This document shows, piece after piece, positions 26,850-36,095 of a stretch of DNA of 64,000 bases (position 1 is its first letter; each line of letters opens with the position of its first letter). Made by a program: the position numbers and the translations under genes. The DNA comes from Microlunatus soli (GTDB lineage Bacteria; Actinomycetota; Actinomycetes; Propionibacteriales; Propionibacteriaceae), in the NCBI RefSeq assembly GCF_900105385.1, contig NZ_LT629772.1:5394001-5458000 (forward strand). Reading direction: 5' to 3'. The notes under the pieces were generated by a model. It ran no database searches. It had not been told where the DNA came from and saw nothing but the letters and a program-made list of their open reading frames with translations.

Positions 26850-27587
26850 ATGGGCGTCGGCGACATCATCAAACGTGTGCGGGACAACCCGTTCAATCCA
26901 CTGGCGGGCAAGCCGTCGAAGCAACGGCCGGCGCTCGAACTGGCCGAGACCATCGAGCCGGATGACAGCGCGGTCGGCAAGCTGATCCGCCGACTGCTCG
27001 ATGCGGGTCTCGACGGCAAGGGCCCGTTGCCGTCGGCCGAAGCCTTTGCCCGGTCGGCGCGCGCCCGCAGCAAAAGCACCGAGGACGCGGTCGAACGGGT
27101 GTCCCGACAGGCGACGATCGGTGGCGGTGCCGGCGGTTTCGCCACCGGACTCGGCGGCTTCGTCACGATGCCGGTCGCGATCCCGGTCAACCTGTTGGAG
27201 TTCTATCTGCAGGCGACCCGGACGGTCGGCGCGATCGCCAGCCTGCGCGGCTACGACGTGAACCAGCCGCACATCCGGACAGCCGTGCTGTTGTCCCTGG
27301 TCGGTTCCCGCAGCGACGAGATCCTGAAGACGGCCGGAGCGGCGGTGCCCGGTGGGGCGTTGACCGGGATGGCGTTGCGGCGGTTGCCGCCGTCGGCGCT
27401 GATGGTGATCAACAAGGCGGTCGGGGTCCGGCTGCTGAAATCGGTCGGCGAGCGGTTCCTGACCCGGCTCGGGCGAGGGCTCCCGGTCGCCGGTGGCGTG
27501 TTGGGCGGCGCCGTCGACGTCTGGATGATGCGGCGGATCCTGCGGCAGGCGAAACAGGAGTTTCCGCAAGTCGATCAGGCCGACTGA
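26850..27587 (+). CDS. EcsC-family protein
   Basis: 245 aa. EcsC-like: a Gly-rich membrane-associating stretch (TIGGGAGGFATGLGGFVTMPVAIPVNLLEFYLQATRTVGAIASL) and a second near the C-terminus (LPVAGGVLGGAVDVWMMRRI). EcsC family proteins are membrane-associated with unclear function. TATTGT at 26838-26843 lies six bases before the ATG, consistent with leaderless transcription. Confidence 0.75.
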   Translation: MGVGDIIKRVRDNPFNPLAGKPSKQRPALELAETIEPDDSAVGKLIRRLLDAGLDGKGPLPSAEAFARSARARSKSTEDAVERVSRQATIGGGAGGFATGLGGFVTMPVAIPVNLLEFYLQATRTVGAIASLRGYDVNQPHIRTAVLLSLVGSRSDEILKTAGAAVPGGALTGMALRRLPPSALMVINKAVGVRLLKSVGERFLTRLGRGLPVAGGVLGGAVDVWMMRRILRQAKQEFPQVDQAD

Positions 27588-27734
27588 TCCCGCAACCCGG
27601 CCCGATTCGCAAATCCGGCGGCTGTGATGCCGGGGCGGCATCGAACAATCCCCAAATGGTGTTGGACCGAGGGGAACAGCCCTTCCTACGCTGATGCCGC
27701 GATCATTCGCCAGCAGCCAGGAGGACAGCGCGCC

Positions 27735-28895
27735 ATGACTTCGCAGCAAACCAGTGTGGCCACCTCGGCGGATCGGATCATCGCGCTCCGGTTGTCCTCG
27801 ATCACGCTGCCGCTGTCGACGCCGATCAGTGATGCCAAGGTGCTCACCGGGCGGCAGCAGCCGATGCGCGAGGTGGCCTTCCTGTTCGCCGAGGTGACGA
27901 CGGCAGCCGGCGACGATGGCATCGGCTTCTCCTACTCCAAGCGGGCCGGCGGGCCCGGTCAGTTCGCCCATGCCTGTGAGGTTGCGCCGGCGGTGATCGG
28001 CGAGGACGCCTCCGACATCGGCAAACTGTGGACCAAGCTGGTCTGGGCCGGAGCGTCGGTTGGCCGTAGCGGCCTGTCGGTCCAGGCGTTGGCCGCCATC
28101 GACGTCGCGCTCTGGGACCTGAAGGCCAAGCGCGCCGGGTTGAGCGTCGGCAAACTGATCGGCGCACACCGCGACGGTGTCCGGACCTATAACACCTCCG
28201 GCGGATTCCTGCACACCCCGATCGAGCAGGTGATCGAGAACGCGCAACGATCACTGGCCGACGGGATCGGCGGGATCAAGATCAAAGTCGGCCAGCCGGA
28301 CTGGCGGACCGACCTGCAGCGGTTGACCGCCGTACGGGAGGCGCTCGGCGAGGACGTACCGCTGATGGTCGACGCCAACCAGCAATGGGACCGGCGCACG
28401 GCGCTGCGGCTGGGCCGGGCGTTGGAGGAGTTCGGCCTGGTCTGGATCGAGGAACCGCTGGACGCCTACGACGCCGAAGGTCACGCGGCACTGAGCAGCG
28501 CCCTGGACACTCCGATCGCGACCGGTGAGATGTTGGCCGGGGTCGGCGAACACGTCCGGATGATCGACGCCCGCGCCGCCGACGTCGTCCAACCGGACGC
28601 ACCGCGGATCGGCGGAATCACCCAATTCCTCAAGCTGTCAACATATGTGGAGCATCATCAGCTGGATCTGGCGCCGCATTTCGCGATGGAGATCCATCTG
28701 CATCTGGCCGCTGCCTTTGCCGGCAACGATCCGTGGGTCGAGCACTTCGACTGGCTCGACCCGCTGTTCAACGAACGGCTGGCGACCCACGACGGCAGGA
28801 TGTGGCTGCCGGATCGCCCCGGGCTGGGGTTCACCCTGTCCGATCAGGCGCGAGCCTGGACCGTCGACTCCGCCGACTTCACCGCCACGTCCTGA
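27735..28895 (+). CDS. enolase-superfamily sugar-acid dehydratase (TalrD/GalrD-like)
   Basis: 386-aa mandelate racemase-subgroup enzyme. Acid/base residues: Lys182-x-Lys184 (GGIKIKVG) and His315 (APHFAMEIH). Metal ligands: Asp213 (MVDANQQW), Glu239 (WIEEPL), Glu265 (ATGE). The set matches acid-sugar dehydratases such as L-talarate/galactarate dehydratase; the substrate is inferred. GGAGGA at 27720-27725 supports ATG 27735. TTGGAC (27662) and TACGCT (27687) may be a promoter with a long 19-bp spacer. Its 3' end overlaps the convergent LysR gene by 17 bases. Confidence 0.85.
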   Translation: MTSQQTSVATSADRIIALRLSSITLPLSTPISDAKVLTGRQQPMREVAFLFAEVTTAAGDDGIGFSYSKRAGGPGQFAHACEVAPAVIGEDASDIGKLWTKLVWAGASVGRSGLSVQALAAIDVALWDLKAKRAGLSVGKLIGAHRDGVRTYNTSGGFLHTPIEQVIENAQRSLADGIGGIKIKVGQPDWRTDLQRLTAVREALGEDVPLMVDANQQWDRRTALRLGRALEEFGLVWIEEPLDAYDAEGHAALSSALDTPIATGEMLAGVGEHVRMIDARAADVVQPDAPRIGGITQFLKLSTYVEHHQLDLAPHFAMEIHLHLAAAFAGNDPWVEHFDWLDPLFNERLATHDGRMWLPDRPGLGFTLSDQARAWTVDSADFTATS

Positions 28896-29790
28896 TCGCC
28901 GGCAGCCCACTTGCCCGATCCAGCAGCAGGTCGATCACCCGGGGCAGCGCCGGGTTGCGGGAGTCACGGGGCCAGACCAGATGCAGCTCGACCGGTTGGT
29001 GCGCGCTGGTGGCGAGTTCCAGCAGGGTGACGCCGCGGACGCCGAGCCGGGAGACCGATTCGGGGACGAAGCCGATCCCGAGGCCACCGGAGACCAGCAA
29101 CGTCGTGGTGAGCACCTGACTGACCGAATGCACCACCGACGCAGGGTCGATGGACACCGTCCGGATCACCAGGTCGTAGAAGTAGCGGGCGTCGGTGGCC
29201 GACGGCATGATCACCGGCTCGCCGGCCAGGTCCCGCTCGGTCAGCGGCCGGTCGAGGGCGGCGAGCCGGTGACCGTCCGGGACCGCTGCGCACAACGCCT
29301 CCCGGGCGAACGGACGGGAGGCGAAGAGGTCGGCGTCGAACGGCGGTCGCGCCAGACCGAGATCGAGTTCGTGGTTCGCCAACGCTTCGAGCTGGGCCCG
29401 GGTGACCAGTTCGGTCAGGTCGAGATCGACCTCCGGCAACGCCTGCTGCAGCTTCGTCAGGACGCCGGGCAGCACCGCGTACGCCGAGGCCGCGGTGAAG
29501 CCGAGTCGCAGCGTGCCGGAGGAGCCGGCGTCGATCCGTCGAGCAAGATCAGGAGCTGCGTCGGCCAACGCCAGCAGCCGGCGTGCCTCGTCCAGGAAGG
29601 CGGCGCCGGCCGGTGTCAGCCGGACCCGCCGTCGATCCCGTTCCAGCAGCCGGACACCGATCGCCCGTTCCAGTTTCTGGATCTGCCGGGACAGCGGCGG
29701 CTGGGTCATCGCCAGCCGCTCGGCCGCCCGTCCGTAATGGAGTTCCTCGGCGACGGCGACGAAACCGCGAAGCTGCTCGAAGGAATACAT
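28879..29790 (-). CDS. LysR-family transcriptional regulator
   Basis: 303 aa, standard LTTR length. The HTH is at residues 1-60 (FEQLRGFVAVAEELHYGRAAERLAMTQPPLSRQIQKLERAIGVRLLERD), with a periplasmic-binding-like effector domain after it. It is convergent with the sugar-acid dehydratase, so it is not in the usual divergent position to control it. The two genes overlap at their 3' ends. Confidence 0.92.
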   Translation of the reverse strand: MYSFEQLRGFVAVAEELHYGRAAERLAMTQPPLSRQIQKLERAIGVRLLERDRRRVRLTPAGAAFLDEARRLLALADAAPDLARRIDAGSSGTLRLGFTAASAYAVLPGVLTKLQQALPEVDLDLTELVTRAQLEALANHELDLGLARPPFDADLFASRPFAREALCAAVPDGHRLAALDRPLTERDLAGEPVIMPSATDARYFYDLVIRTVSIDPASVVHSVSQVLTTTLLVSGGLGIGFVPESVSRLGVRGVTLLELATSAHQPVELHLVWPRDSRNPALPRVIDLLLDRASGLPAIRTWR

Positions 29791-29846
29791 GATGCCGTGA
29801 CGGTATCAATCGGCTGCCGGTCAGACCCGTCCGGACCGAACGCTCG

Positions 29847-30626
29847 TCAGGTCGCGTCCCAGAGCCGGCGGTAGTAGTCGATCCGGTCGTCGTCGCGCGC
29901 GACGCCATACGCCGCCAGCAGTTCGTCCTCATAGGCCGGCTGGTAGTTCCAGTCCAGGCTGTAGGTGGCGATCGCCAGGTCTGCCCACCGGTCGGCCCGA
30001 CCGAGGCTGCCGAGATCGACATGCCCGGCGCAGCTACCGTCCGCAGCGATCAGCGTGTTGGGTGCGCAGGCGTCGCCGTGGCAGACGACCAGCCGGTCGA
30101 TCTCCGGGGCCTGCTCGATCAGCGTCCGGTGCTGCGGCTTCTTGATCTTGGTGGCCCGATCGGCGACCTGCCAGGACCACGGACAGTCGGCGACCGGAAG
30201 TCGATCATGAAGCATTCGCAGTCCGGTGCCGATCGCGCGGGCTGCGGTCAGCGGATCGGCCTTCCAGGTGGCGGAAACCGCGGATTCGGCCGGTACGGCG
30301 ACAGTGTGCAGCCATTCCGATGTCGCGCTGTCCCGGCCGTGGCCGAGGACCTGTGGCACGGTGCTGTAGGTGGCGGTCCAGGTCAGCTTCGCCGCCTCGA
30401 GACCAAGATCGATCTCCGGATGGTCGGGGGACCATTTGACGTATTCTGCCGTCCCGTTGCTGCGTTCGATCCGATAGGTGCGACCGTCCAGTTCGTTGTG
30501 CCAGATCCACCGGATCGCTGCTCCGGCAGCGATCTCGGCCACCACGGCGGGCACCTGGTCGGCGGTGACCGGTCGGTCGGGGCTCTGCTCGTAGTCGCTC
30601 GGCAGATCGGTGGCGGCGTCGGTCAT
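29847..30626 (-). CDS. APH(3')-like aminoglycoside phosphotransferase family kinase
   Basis: 259 aa. Kinase motifs: Lys64 (EYVKWSP) for ATP, Brenner motif HGDACAPN (183-190, catalytic Asp185), and metal-binding Asp204 in HVDLGSLGRADRWADLA, a pattern close to APH(3') enzymes. It may phosphorylate an aminoglycoside or another small molecule; resistance is not proven by sequence. GAAGGA precedes ATG 30626, which overlaps the GntR stop, so both are one operon. The divergent MFS exporter fits a drug-response locus. Confidence 0.82.
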   Translation of the reverse strand: MTDAATDLPSDYEQSPDRPVTADQVPAVVAEIAAGAAIRWIWHNELDGRTYRIERSNGTAEYVKWSPDHPEIDLGLEAAKLTWTATYSTVPQVLGHGRDSATSEWLHTVAVPAESAVSATWKADPLTAARAIGTGLRMLHDRLPVADCPWSWQVADRATKIKKPQHRTLIEQAPEIDRLVVCHGDACAPNTLIAADGSCAGHVDLGSLGRADRWADLAIATYSLDWNYQPAYEDELLAAYGVARDDDRIDYYRRLWDAT

Positions 30627-31576
30627 CGGCTTCCTTCTGTGATCGGGTAGCTGCGGGCCAGCGTGGTCCACAGGGAGTCGAACCAGGCGCGGGCCTGGGT
30701 GGTGAACGGCGGCCCGCTGCTGATCGGCCCGCGGCTCTCGCTGTCGCCGTCGATCGGCGCGATCGAGCTGGACATTCCGTCGGCGGCGGAGAAGACCGTG
30801 GCGTCCCAGCCCGACGGATGATGCAGCAACGTCGGCACCCGATCCGGACCCAGTTCGTAGGCGGCGGTGGTGACGGGGTAGAAGCCGAAGAAGGCCCGCT
30901 CGCCGTTCAGCAGGTAGAGCTTCACCGACGGGCCGAGGCCGTGCACCCGGACCTCCAGTTGCGTCGAGTCGACGAGCCTGCGGTCGGTGAGCTCGTCCAG
31001 CGCGGCGGCGAGCCGGCCGACCGAGCGGTCGAGCAGGCCGCCGAAGGTCCGCCGGATGTCCGGGGGTGGGCCGGTACGGGTCGGCGACCGCTGCTGGGCA
31101 TCCTGCGGCACCGCCCGCGGCATGGCGGGCAACAACTCCGGGTCGACCAGCAGCATCCGCAGCCGCACGGTCGTGGCGGACAGCCGCCCGGTGCCCAGTT
31201 CGTGGAGGCTGGGCGGCAATGTGTTCGCCAGGGTCTCGCCGTTGAAGCCGCAGTAGTCGATGGAGACGTGCGGCCGGTCGAACGCGCCGCGCAGAATGTC
31301 GGTCAAGGTCTCGGTGCTGCCCTGGCGGTGCCGGACGAACACGCCCGAGCCCTGCCGGCTGACGATCAGCTTGTCGCCGTGCAGGATGCGCAGTGCCGCT
31401 TTGACCGTCTCCCGGGCGACGCCGTAGCGGGCCGCCAGTTCGTGCTGCGACGGCAGCTTCTCGTCCGCGGCGAAGACGCCGAGCAGGATCGCTGCCCGTA
31501 CGGCGTTGGCGATCTGTTGCGATGTCGTCCGGTCGCTGTCGGGATCGAGGTCGAAGAGATCGTCGACGGAACCCAT
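30623..31576 (-). CDS. GntR-family regulator of the APH/MFS locus
   Basis: 317 aa. A GntR winged helix at about residues 18-85 (SQQIANAVRAAILLGVFAADEKLPSQHELAARYGVARETVKAALRIL, IVSRQGSGVFV) precedes a long C-terminal region without a recognised effector domain. AGGAGGGTG fixes ATG 31576. The palindrome at 31589-31606 begins 13 bases upstream. Most likely represses its own operon and the divergent exporter until a ligand binds. Confidence 0.85.
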   Translation of the reverse strand: MGSVDDLFDLDPDSDRTTSQQIANAVRAAILLGVFAADEKLPSQHELAARYGVARETVKAALRILHGDKLIVSRQGSGVFVRHRQGSTETLTDILRGAFDRPHVSIDYCGFNGETLANTLPPSLHELGTGRLSATTVRLRMLLVDPELLPAMPRAVPQDAQQRSPTRTGPPPDIRRTFGGLLDRSVGRLAAALDELTDRRLVDSTQLEVRVHGLGPSVKLYLLNGERAFFGFYPVTTAAYELGPDRVPTLLHHPSGWDATVFSAADGMSSSIAPIDGDSESRGPISSGPPFTTQARAWFDSLWTTLARSYPITEGSR

Positions 31577-31588
31577 CACCCTCCTCTT

Positions 31589-31606
31589 GACTTGGCTAGC
31601 CAAGTC
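31589..31606. promoter_or_regulatory. perfect 18-bp GntR operator candidate
   Basis: GACTTGGCTAGCCAAGTC is a perfect palindrome, flanked outward by TTGACT on each strand (31587-31592 and 31612-31607). It has the form of a HutC-type GntR site with CTTG and CAAG half-sites and sits between the divergent GntR and MFS genes, next to both likely promoters. Confidence 0.75.
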
Positions 31607-31647
31607 AGTCAAGCTTTCGGTTCCGATCAGCTTAGCCGAGGGGACCC

Positions 31648-32907
31648 GTGTCCGAGCAGCCGAGTGTGCCGCCCTGGCGCAATCACGATTTCGTCCATCT
31701 GTGGATCGCGCAGGCCACCGGGTTGGTCGGCCAACAGTTCTCCGTGCTGGCCGTGCCGTTGGTCGCGATCATCACCCTGCAGGCGTCGGCGCCGACCGTC
31801 GGTCTGCTGGTCGCAGTGTTCAACCTGCCCTGGCTGATCTTCGGACTGTTCGTCGGGGTGATCGTCGATCGGGTGTCCCGACGGCGGCTGTTGATCATCT
31901 CCGACGTCGCCCGCGCCGTGCTGCTGCTCAGTGTCCCGGTCGCGGCCCTGCTGGGCTGGCTGACCATCGGCCAACTGTTCGTGTTGGCGATCCTGGTCGG
32001 CGCCTTCGACGTCTGCTGGCTGACCGCCTATCGGTCCTACATCCCCAATGTGGTGCCGTCCGAACGACTCGAGCAGGCCTACGCAGCCACCGGCGCGACC
32101 GACGGGGTGACCCGGACGGCGGTGCCGAGCCTGGCCGGCTTCATCATCCAGGCGCTCGGCCCGCCGGCCGGCCTGCTGATCACCGGTGCCAGCTATCTGG
32201 TCAGCGCGGTCTCCAACGCCACCATCCGTCGCCGGGAACGCCCACCGATGCCCGATGATCATGAACCGGTGCTGCGCGCCTTCCTGGATGGACTGATCTA
32301 CACCTGGCGGCAACGGACGGTGCGGTCGCTGGCGATCTCCGACGGCCTGTATTTCTTCGCCTGGTCGGCGAGTCAGAGCATCACGCTGGTCTTCCTGAAT
32401 CGAGATCTCGGCCTGTCGGCGGGCATGATCGGCGTCGTGTACAGCGTCGGCACGGTCGGCGGTCTGGTGGCGGCGTTCCTCGCCCGCCGGATCGGATCGC
32501 GATTCGGCGCCGGCCGGTCGATCGTCAGCGGGTCTCTGTTGCGCAGTGCGGGGATGGCGCTGCTGCCGTTGGCGATCGTCGCCGGGCCGCTGGCGCTGCC
32601 GGTGGTGATCGGCAGTCGTCTGGTGAATGCGTTCGGCTGGACACTGTGGGATGTCCACCAGGAGACGACCAAGCAGCGGCTGCTCGCCGACGCGGTCCGC
32701 GGGCGGGCCAACGGGAGCGTGCAGTTCGTCAGCGGTGCCGCCTTGGCACTCGGCTCCGCGGCGGGTGCCGGTCTGGCCGGCCTGCTGGACGTCGAACTCG
32801 CTCTGACGATCAGCGGAATCGCAACACTGTCTGCGGTCCTGTGGCTCGCGGTCGCCGGGATCTGGTCGGTACGGACGACACCGGAGACCGTCGCCGAGCC
32901 CGGTTGA
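31648..32907 (+). CDS. MFS transporter, probable drug exporter
   Basis: 419 aa with about 12 membrane segments. The loop 2-3 motif VGVIVDRVSRRRLLIISD matches the MFS motif A region of enterobactin/tetracycline-type exporters, and LARRIGSRFGAG occupies the equivalent loop in the second half. GAGGGGACCC precedes GTG 31648. It shares a divergent operator with the GntR-APH operon and is convergent with the ABC permease, only 6 bases apart. Confidence 0.88.
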   Translation: MSEQPSVPPWRNHDFVHLWIAQATGLVGQQFSVLAVPLVAIITLQASAPTVGLLVAVFNLPWLIFGLFVGVIVDRVSRRRLLIISDVARAVLLLSVPVAALLGWLTIGQLFVLAILVGAFDVCWLTAYRSYIPNVVPSERLEQAYAATGATDGVTRTAVPSLAGFIIQALGPPAGLLITGASYLVSAVSNATIRRRERPPMPDDHEPVLRAFLDGLIYTWRQRTVRSLAISDGLYFFAWSASQSITLVFLNRDLGLSAGMIGVVYSVGTVGGLVAAFLARRIGSRFGAGRSIVSGSLLRSAGMALLPLAIVAGPLALPVVIGSRLVNAFGWTLWDVHQETTKQRLLADAVRGRANGSVQFVSGAALALGSAAGAGLAGLLDVELALTISGIATLSAVLWLAVAGIWSVRTTPETVAEPG

Positions 32908-32913
32908 GCACGG

Positions 32914-33780
32914 TCAGCGGCCGCCCAGTCCTGCTGTGGAGATCCCGCTGACCAGATGGCGGCGGAGCAGCAGCACGATGATCACCGTCGGCACCATGGA
33001 CACCACGGCTGCCGCCATCACCAGATGCCACTGGCTGCCCTGCTGACTGAAGAACAGCTGCAGGCCGACCGGGACGACACCCTTGTCGTAGGTGCTGTAG
33101 GTGATCACCAACGGCCACAGGAAGCTGTTCCAGTAGGTGATGAAAGTGAAGACAGCCAGCACGGCCAGGCTCGGTCGAGCCAACGGGAGCATGATCGACA
33201 CGAAGGTCCGGAACCGACCGGCACCATCGATGGTGGCGGCATCGTCCATCTCCTGCGGCACGGTCAGGAAGAACTGCCGCAACAGGAAGGTGCCGAACGC
33301 GGTGAACGCGAACGGCAGGATCAACGCCGGATAGCTGTCCACCCAACCGAATCCCTGCATCTCGATGAACAGTGGGATGACCAGCACTTCCTGCGGGATC
33401 ATCAGCGTGCAGAGGAAGATCATGAAGATCACCGACCGGCCGCGGAAGCCGAGCCGGGCGAACGCGTACGCCGCCGTACTGGACACGATCAGGACCACGA
33501 TGGTGCCGGAACCGGCGACCAGCACGCTGTTGGCGATGAATTTACCGAACGGCAGATAGGTCATCGCCTCGACGTAGTTCTGCCATCGGATCGACGAACC
33601 GACCAACGTGGGTGGGATGTCGAAGACATCGGCGGCAGGCTTCAAGGACACGGCGACCGCGTAGAGCACCGGCAGCAGGAAGATGATCGCGACGATCCAC
33701 AGCAGCACCGCTGATGCGGTGTGTCGGTAGCGCTTCAGCCGGACCGTACGGGCTCGGCGGCTGTCGGCGAGGCTAGACAT
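32914..33780 (-). CDS. carbohydrate ABC transporter permease (MalG type)
   Basis: 288 aa, six membrane segments. The ABC permease EAA loop is MDDAATIDGAGRFRTFVSIMLPLARP, and the C-terminus is MalG-like (LLLRRHLVSGISTAGLGGR). It overlaps the partner permease by 8 bases. No ATPase gene is nearby, so it probably uses a shared MsiK-type ATPase, as CUT1 importers in actinobacteria often do. Confidence 0.92.
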   Translation of the reverse strand: MSSLADSRRARTVRLKRYRHTASAVLLWIVAIIFLLPVLYAVAVSLKPAADVFDIPPTLVGSSIRWQNYVEAMTYLPFGKFIANSVLVAGSGTIVVLIVSSTAAYAFARLGFRGRSVIFMIFLCTLMIPQEVLVIPLFIEMQGFGWVDSYPALILPFAFTAFGTFLLRQFFLTVPQEMDDAATIDGAGRFRTFVSIMLPLARPSLAVLAVFTFITYWNSFLWPLVITYSTYDKGVVPVGLQLFFSQQGSQWHLVMAAAVVSMVPTVIIVLLLRRHLVSGISTAGLGGR

Positions 33781-34705
33781 CGTAGTTCACCCACTTCCGC
33801 TGGCTGGCGAACTGGACCAGCGTGACGATCAGGATCAGCGCGAACAGGAACCAGCCGGCTGCAGCCGCCGTCCCGAGGGCGAAGGAGGAGAATCCCTTGC
33901 GGTAGATGAAGAGGACCAGTGTCTCGGTGGCATCGCCCGGCCCGCCGCCGGTCAAGATCATCGGTTGCGCGAAGACCTGGAACGTGGTGATCAAGGTCAT
34001 CGTGGTGGCGAAGAAGAGCATCGGAGAGATCATCGGCAGCTTGACGTGCCAGAAGCGTTGCCAGACCCCGACGCCGTCGACGCTGGCCGCATCCTCGATC
34101 GACTGCGGGATCTGATCAAGAGCGGCGGAGAAGATCAACATGTTGTAGCCGAAGCCCTGCCAGACACTCATCAGGACCATCGAGATCATTGCCCAGGAGC
34201 TGTCGCCGAGGAAGTTCGGTGCCTCGATCCCCAACGGCGCGAGCAGGCCGGCGATCACGCCGTCCGGTTGGTACATCAGCCGCCAGACCAGCACCTGGGC
34301 GACGATCGGGGTCACCACCGGCAGGAAGAAGATCACTCGCAAGGCCTGCCGGCCCCGTCCCATGCTGGCGATCCACAACGCCAGACCGAGCGAGACGATG
34401 ATGTTCAACGGCAGGTAGAGCACGGTGTACAGCACCGTGTTGGCGATCACCCGGCGGAACTGCGTGCTGGTCAGTAGATCGACGAAGTTGCCGCCGCCGA
34501 CGAAGTCGCGGGTGCCGAACGCCGGCCAGTCGAACAGGCTGACGAACAGCGACATCACGATCGGGAACAGGGTGAAGACGGTCAGCCCAATGATGGCCGG
34601 CGACAGGAAGACCGCTGCCGGCCCGAGGTCGCTGCGCCGCCGACGGCCGGCAGCCGATTCCGACGTCCTCCGATCGGCGCGTCGGTCCAGTGTCGTCGCT
34701 GTCAT
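33773..34705 (-). CDS. carbohydrate ABC transporter permease (MalF type)
   Basis: 310 aa from ATG 34705. Six membrane helices, EAA loop IEDAASVDGVGVWQRFWHVKLPMISP, and GGPGDATETLVLFIYRKGF typical of CUT1 MalF-like subunits. The start overlaps the binding-protein stop by 4 bases. A longer frame upstream is a shadow of the binding-protein gene. Confidence 0.92.
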   Translation of the reverse strand: MTATTLDRRADRRTSESAAGRRRRSDLGPAAVFLSPAIIGLTVFTLFPIVMSLFVSLFDWPAFGTRDFVGGGNFVDLLTSTQFRRVIANTVLYTVLYLPLNIIVSLGLALWIASMGRGRQALRVIFFLPVVTPIVAQVLVWRLMYQPDGVIAGLLAPLGIEAPNFLGDSSWAMISMVLMSVWQGFGYNMLIFSAALDQIPQSIEDAASVDGVGVWQRFWHVKLPMISPMLFFATTMTLITTFQVFAQPMILTGGGPGDATETLVLFIYRKGFSSFALGTAAAAGWFLFALILIVTLVQFASQRKWVNYDV

Positions 34706-35973
34706 GGGGCGTCCCCGAAATCGCTTTGCAACTGTTCCAGTACGGCGCGCGGTGACTGCTCGCCGTTGAACGCCTGCCCGCCGTACTGACCGATGCCGTC
34801 GGCGACCTCGGTCCAGTTCTCCGTGGTGACCAGCGGTGTCGCCGTCTCCAGTGCCGAGGAAAGCGCGGCCTTGGCTCCCTTCGGCGCGCTCTCGTACCAG
34901 GCGTGCTGGGCCGCGAGCCGTGCCGGGAACGCCCGGCCCTGCGCCCCGAGGGCGGTCAGCTGGGCTTGTCCGGTGAGGATCTGCACCGCCTCGAACGCCT
35001 TCTCCGGCACCGTGCAGCTGCGGGCGATGCCGAATCCCGACCCGGCCGACAGCGTCCGCGATCCGTGCGGTCCGGCCGGCAGCCGGACCAGTCCCACCGT
35101 GAAATCGGCTTCGGCGTTGACGTTCAGGATGTCCCACGGGCCGGTCGTCACCATGGCCGCGTTGCCGGCCAGGAACTGATCGGTGCTGTTGTCGGTGTTG
35201 CCGGAGATCTCCGGTGCGACCCGTTGATCACGGACCAGCCCGGTGTACCAACCGAACGCCTCGATCATCGCCTCGTCGGTCAGGCTGAGTCGGCGATCGG
35301 CGGTGACGGCACCGGCCCCGTTGTAGGTGGCCAGCATCGACAGCATCGGTTCGCTGTTGGGGAAGGCCGCATAGCCGTACTTCCGGCCGCGGGTGAGTCG
35401 TTTCGCCGTCTGCTCGAAATCGGAGATGGTCCAGTCCGGCTCGGGTTCGGCGACCCGGCCGGCGCGGAACATGTCCTTGTTGTAAAGGATCAGCAGCGGA
35501 CCGTTGTCGTAGGGCAGCGCCATCTGCCGGCCGTCGGACTGCAGCGCCTTCAGCGCGTTGGGATCGAAATCGTCCAGCGCGATGCCACGGTCGGCGATCA
35601 GGTCGTCCAGCGGCACCATCGTCTCGTCGAAGGTGCCGAGCCGCAGGCTCTGCATGCTGACCAGGCAGGGCGCGCCGTCGCCGGCGATCCGGGTCCCGAG
35701 GTTGGTGAAGTAGTCGTCGAACGAACTCGTCTGCAGTTCGAGGGTGAGGTCCGGTCGGCTGCGGTGCACGGTGGCGGCTGCGTCCAGCCAGGACTGCTGT
35801 TCCTCGCTGCCGCCGGACCACATCAACCAGGACAGCGTGGTCCGACCGTGATGGTCAGTGTGGCCGCCGCCTGCAGGGTCGTTTCCGCAGGAGGCCAGCG
35901 GCAGTGTCAGCGCGGCCAAGCCGGTGGCGCCGGCGACGGACAACACGGAGCGACGGGAAAGAACAGGTCTCAT
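34702..35973 (-). CDS. sugar-binding lipoprotein of ABC importer
   Basis: 423 aa extracellular solute-binding protein of the CUT1 class. The signal sequence SRRSVLSVAG has a twin-arginine pattern and ends in the lipobox LASC, lipidated Cys29, so it is probably a Tat-exported lipoprotein. Domain features include ALPYDNGPLLILYNKDMF and FLAGNAAMVTTGPWD. The ligand is unknown. First gene of the importer operon; a possible promoter/operator lies upstream at 36078-36088. Confidence 0.9.
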   Translation of the reverse strand: MRPVLSRRSVLSVAGATGLAALTLPLASCGNDPAGGGHTDHHGRTTLSWLMWSGGSEEQQSWLDAAATVHRSRPDLTLELQTSSFDDYFTNLGTRIAGDGAPCLVSMQSLRLGTFDETMVPLDDLIADRGIALDDFDPNALKALQSDGRQMALPYDNGPLLILYNKDMFRAGRVAEPEPDWTISDFEQTAKRLTRGRKYGYAAFPNSEPMLSMLATYNGAGAVTADRRLSLTDEAMIEAFGWYTGLVRDQRVAPEISGNTDNSTDQFLAGNAAMVTTGPWDILNVNAEADFTVGLVRLPAGPHGSRTLSAGSGFGIARSCTVPEKAFEAVQILTGQAQLTALGAQGRAFPARLAAQHAWYESAPKGAKAALSSALETATPLVTTENWTEVADGIGQYGGQAFNGEQSPRAVLEQLQSDFGDAP

Positions 35974-36077
35974 ACACAGGCTGGCAATTCATGGGATGTC
36001 TGCACCCGGACGTGGCGATGCAGAGTCGACATTTCGGGCTGAGGTGTCGTCGCAGCCTGTCAAGAGACCCGATGAAT

Positions 36078-36088
36078 GTCAACCGGTT
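36078..36088 (-). promoter_or_regulatory. LacI-type operator overlapping a -35
   Basis: On the minus strand AACCGGTTGACA combines the symmetric AACCGGTT (36088-36081), typical of LacI-family sites, with a consensus TTGACA (36083-36078). It is 105-115 bases upstream of the sugar-binding protein gene. No LacI regulator is in the window, so the controller would be elsewhere. Confidence 0.4.
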
Positions 36089-36095
36089 CCCGGTG

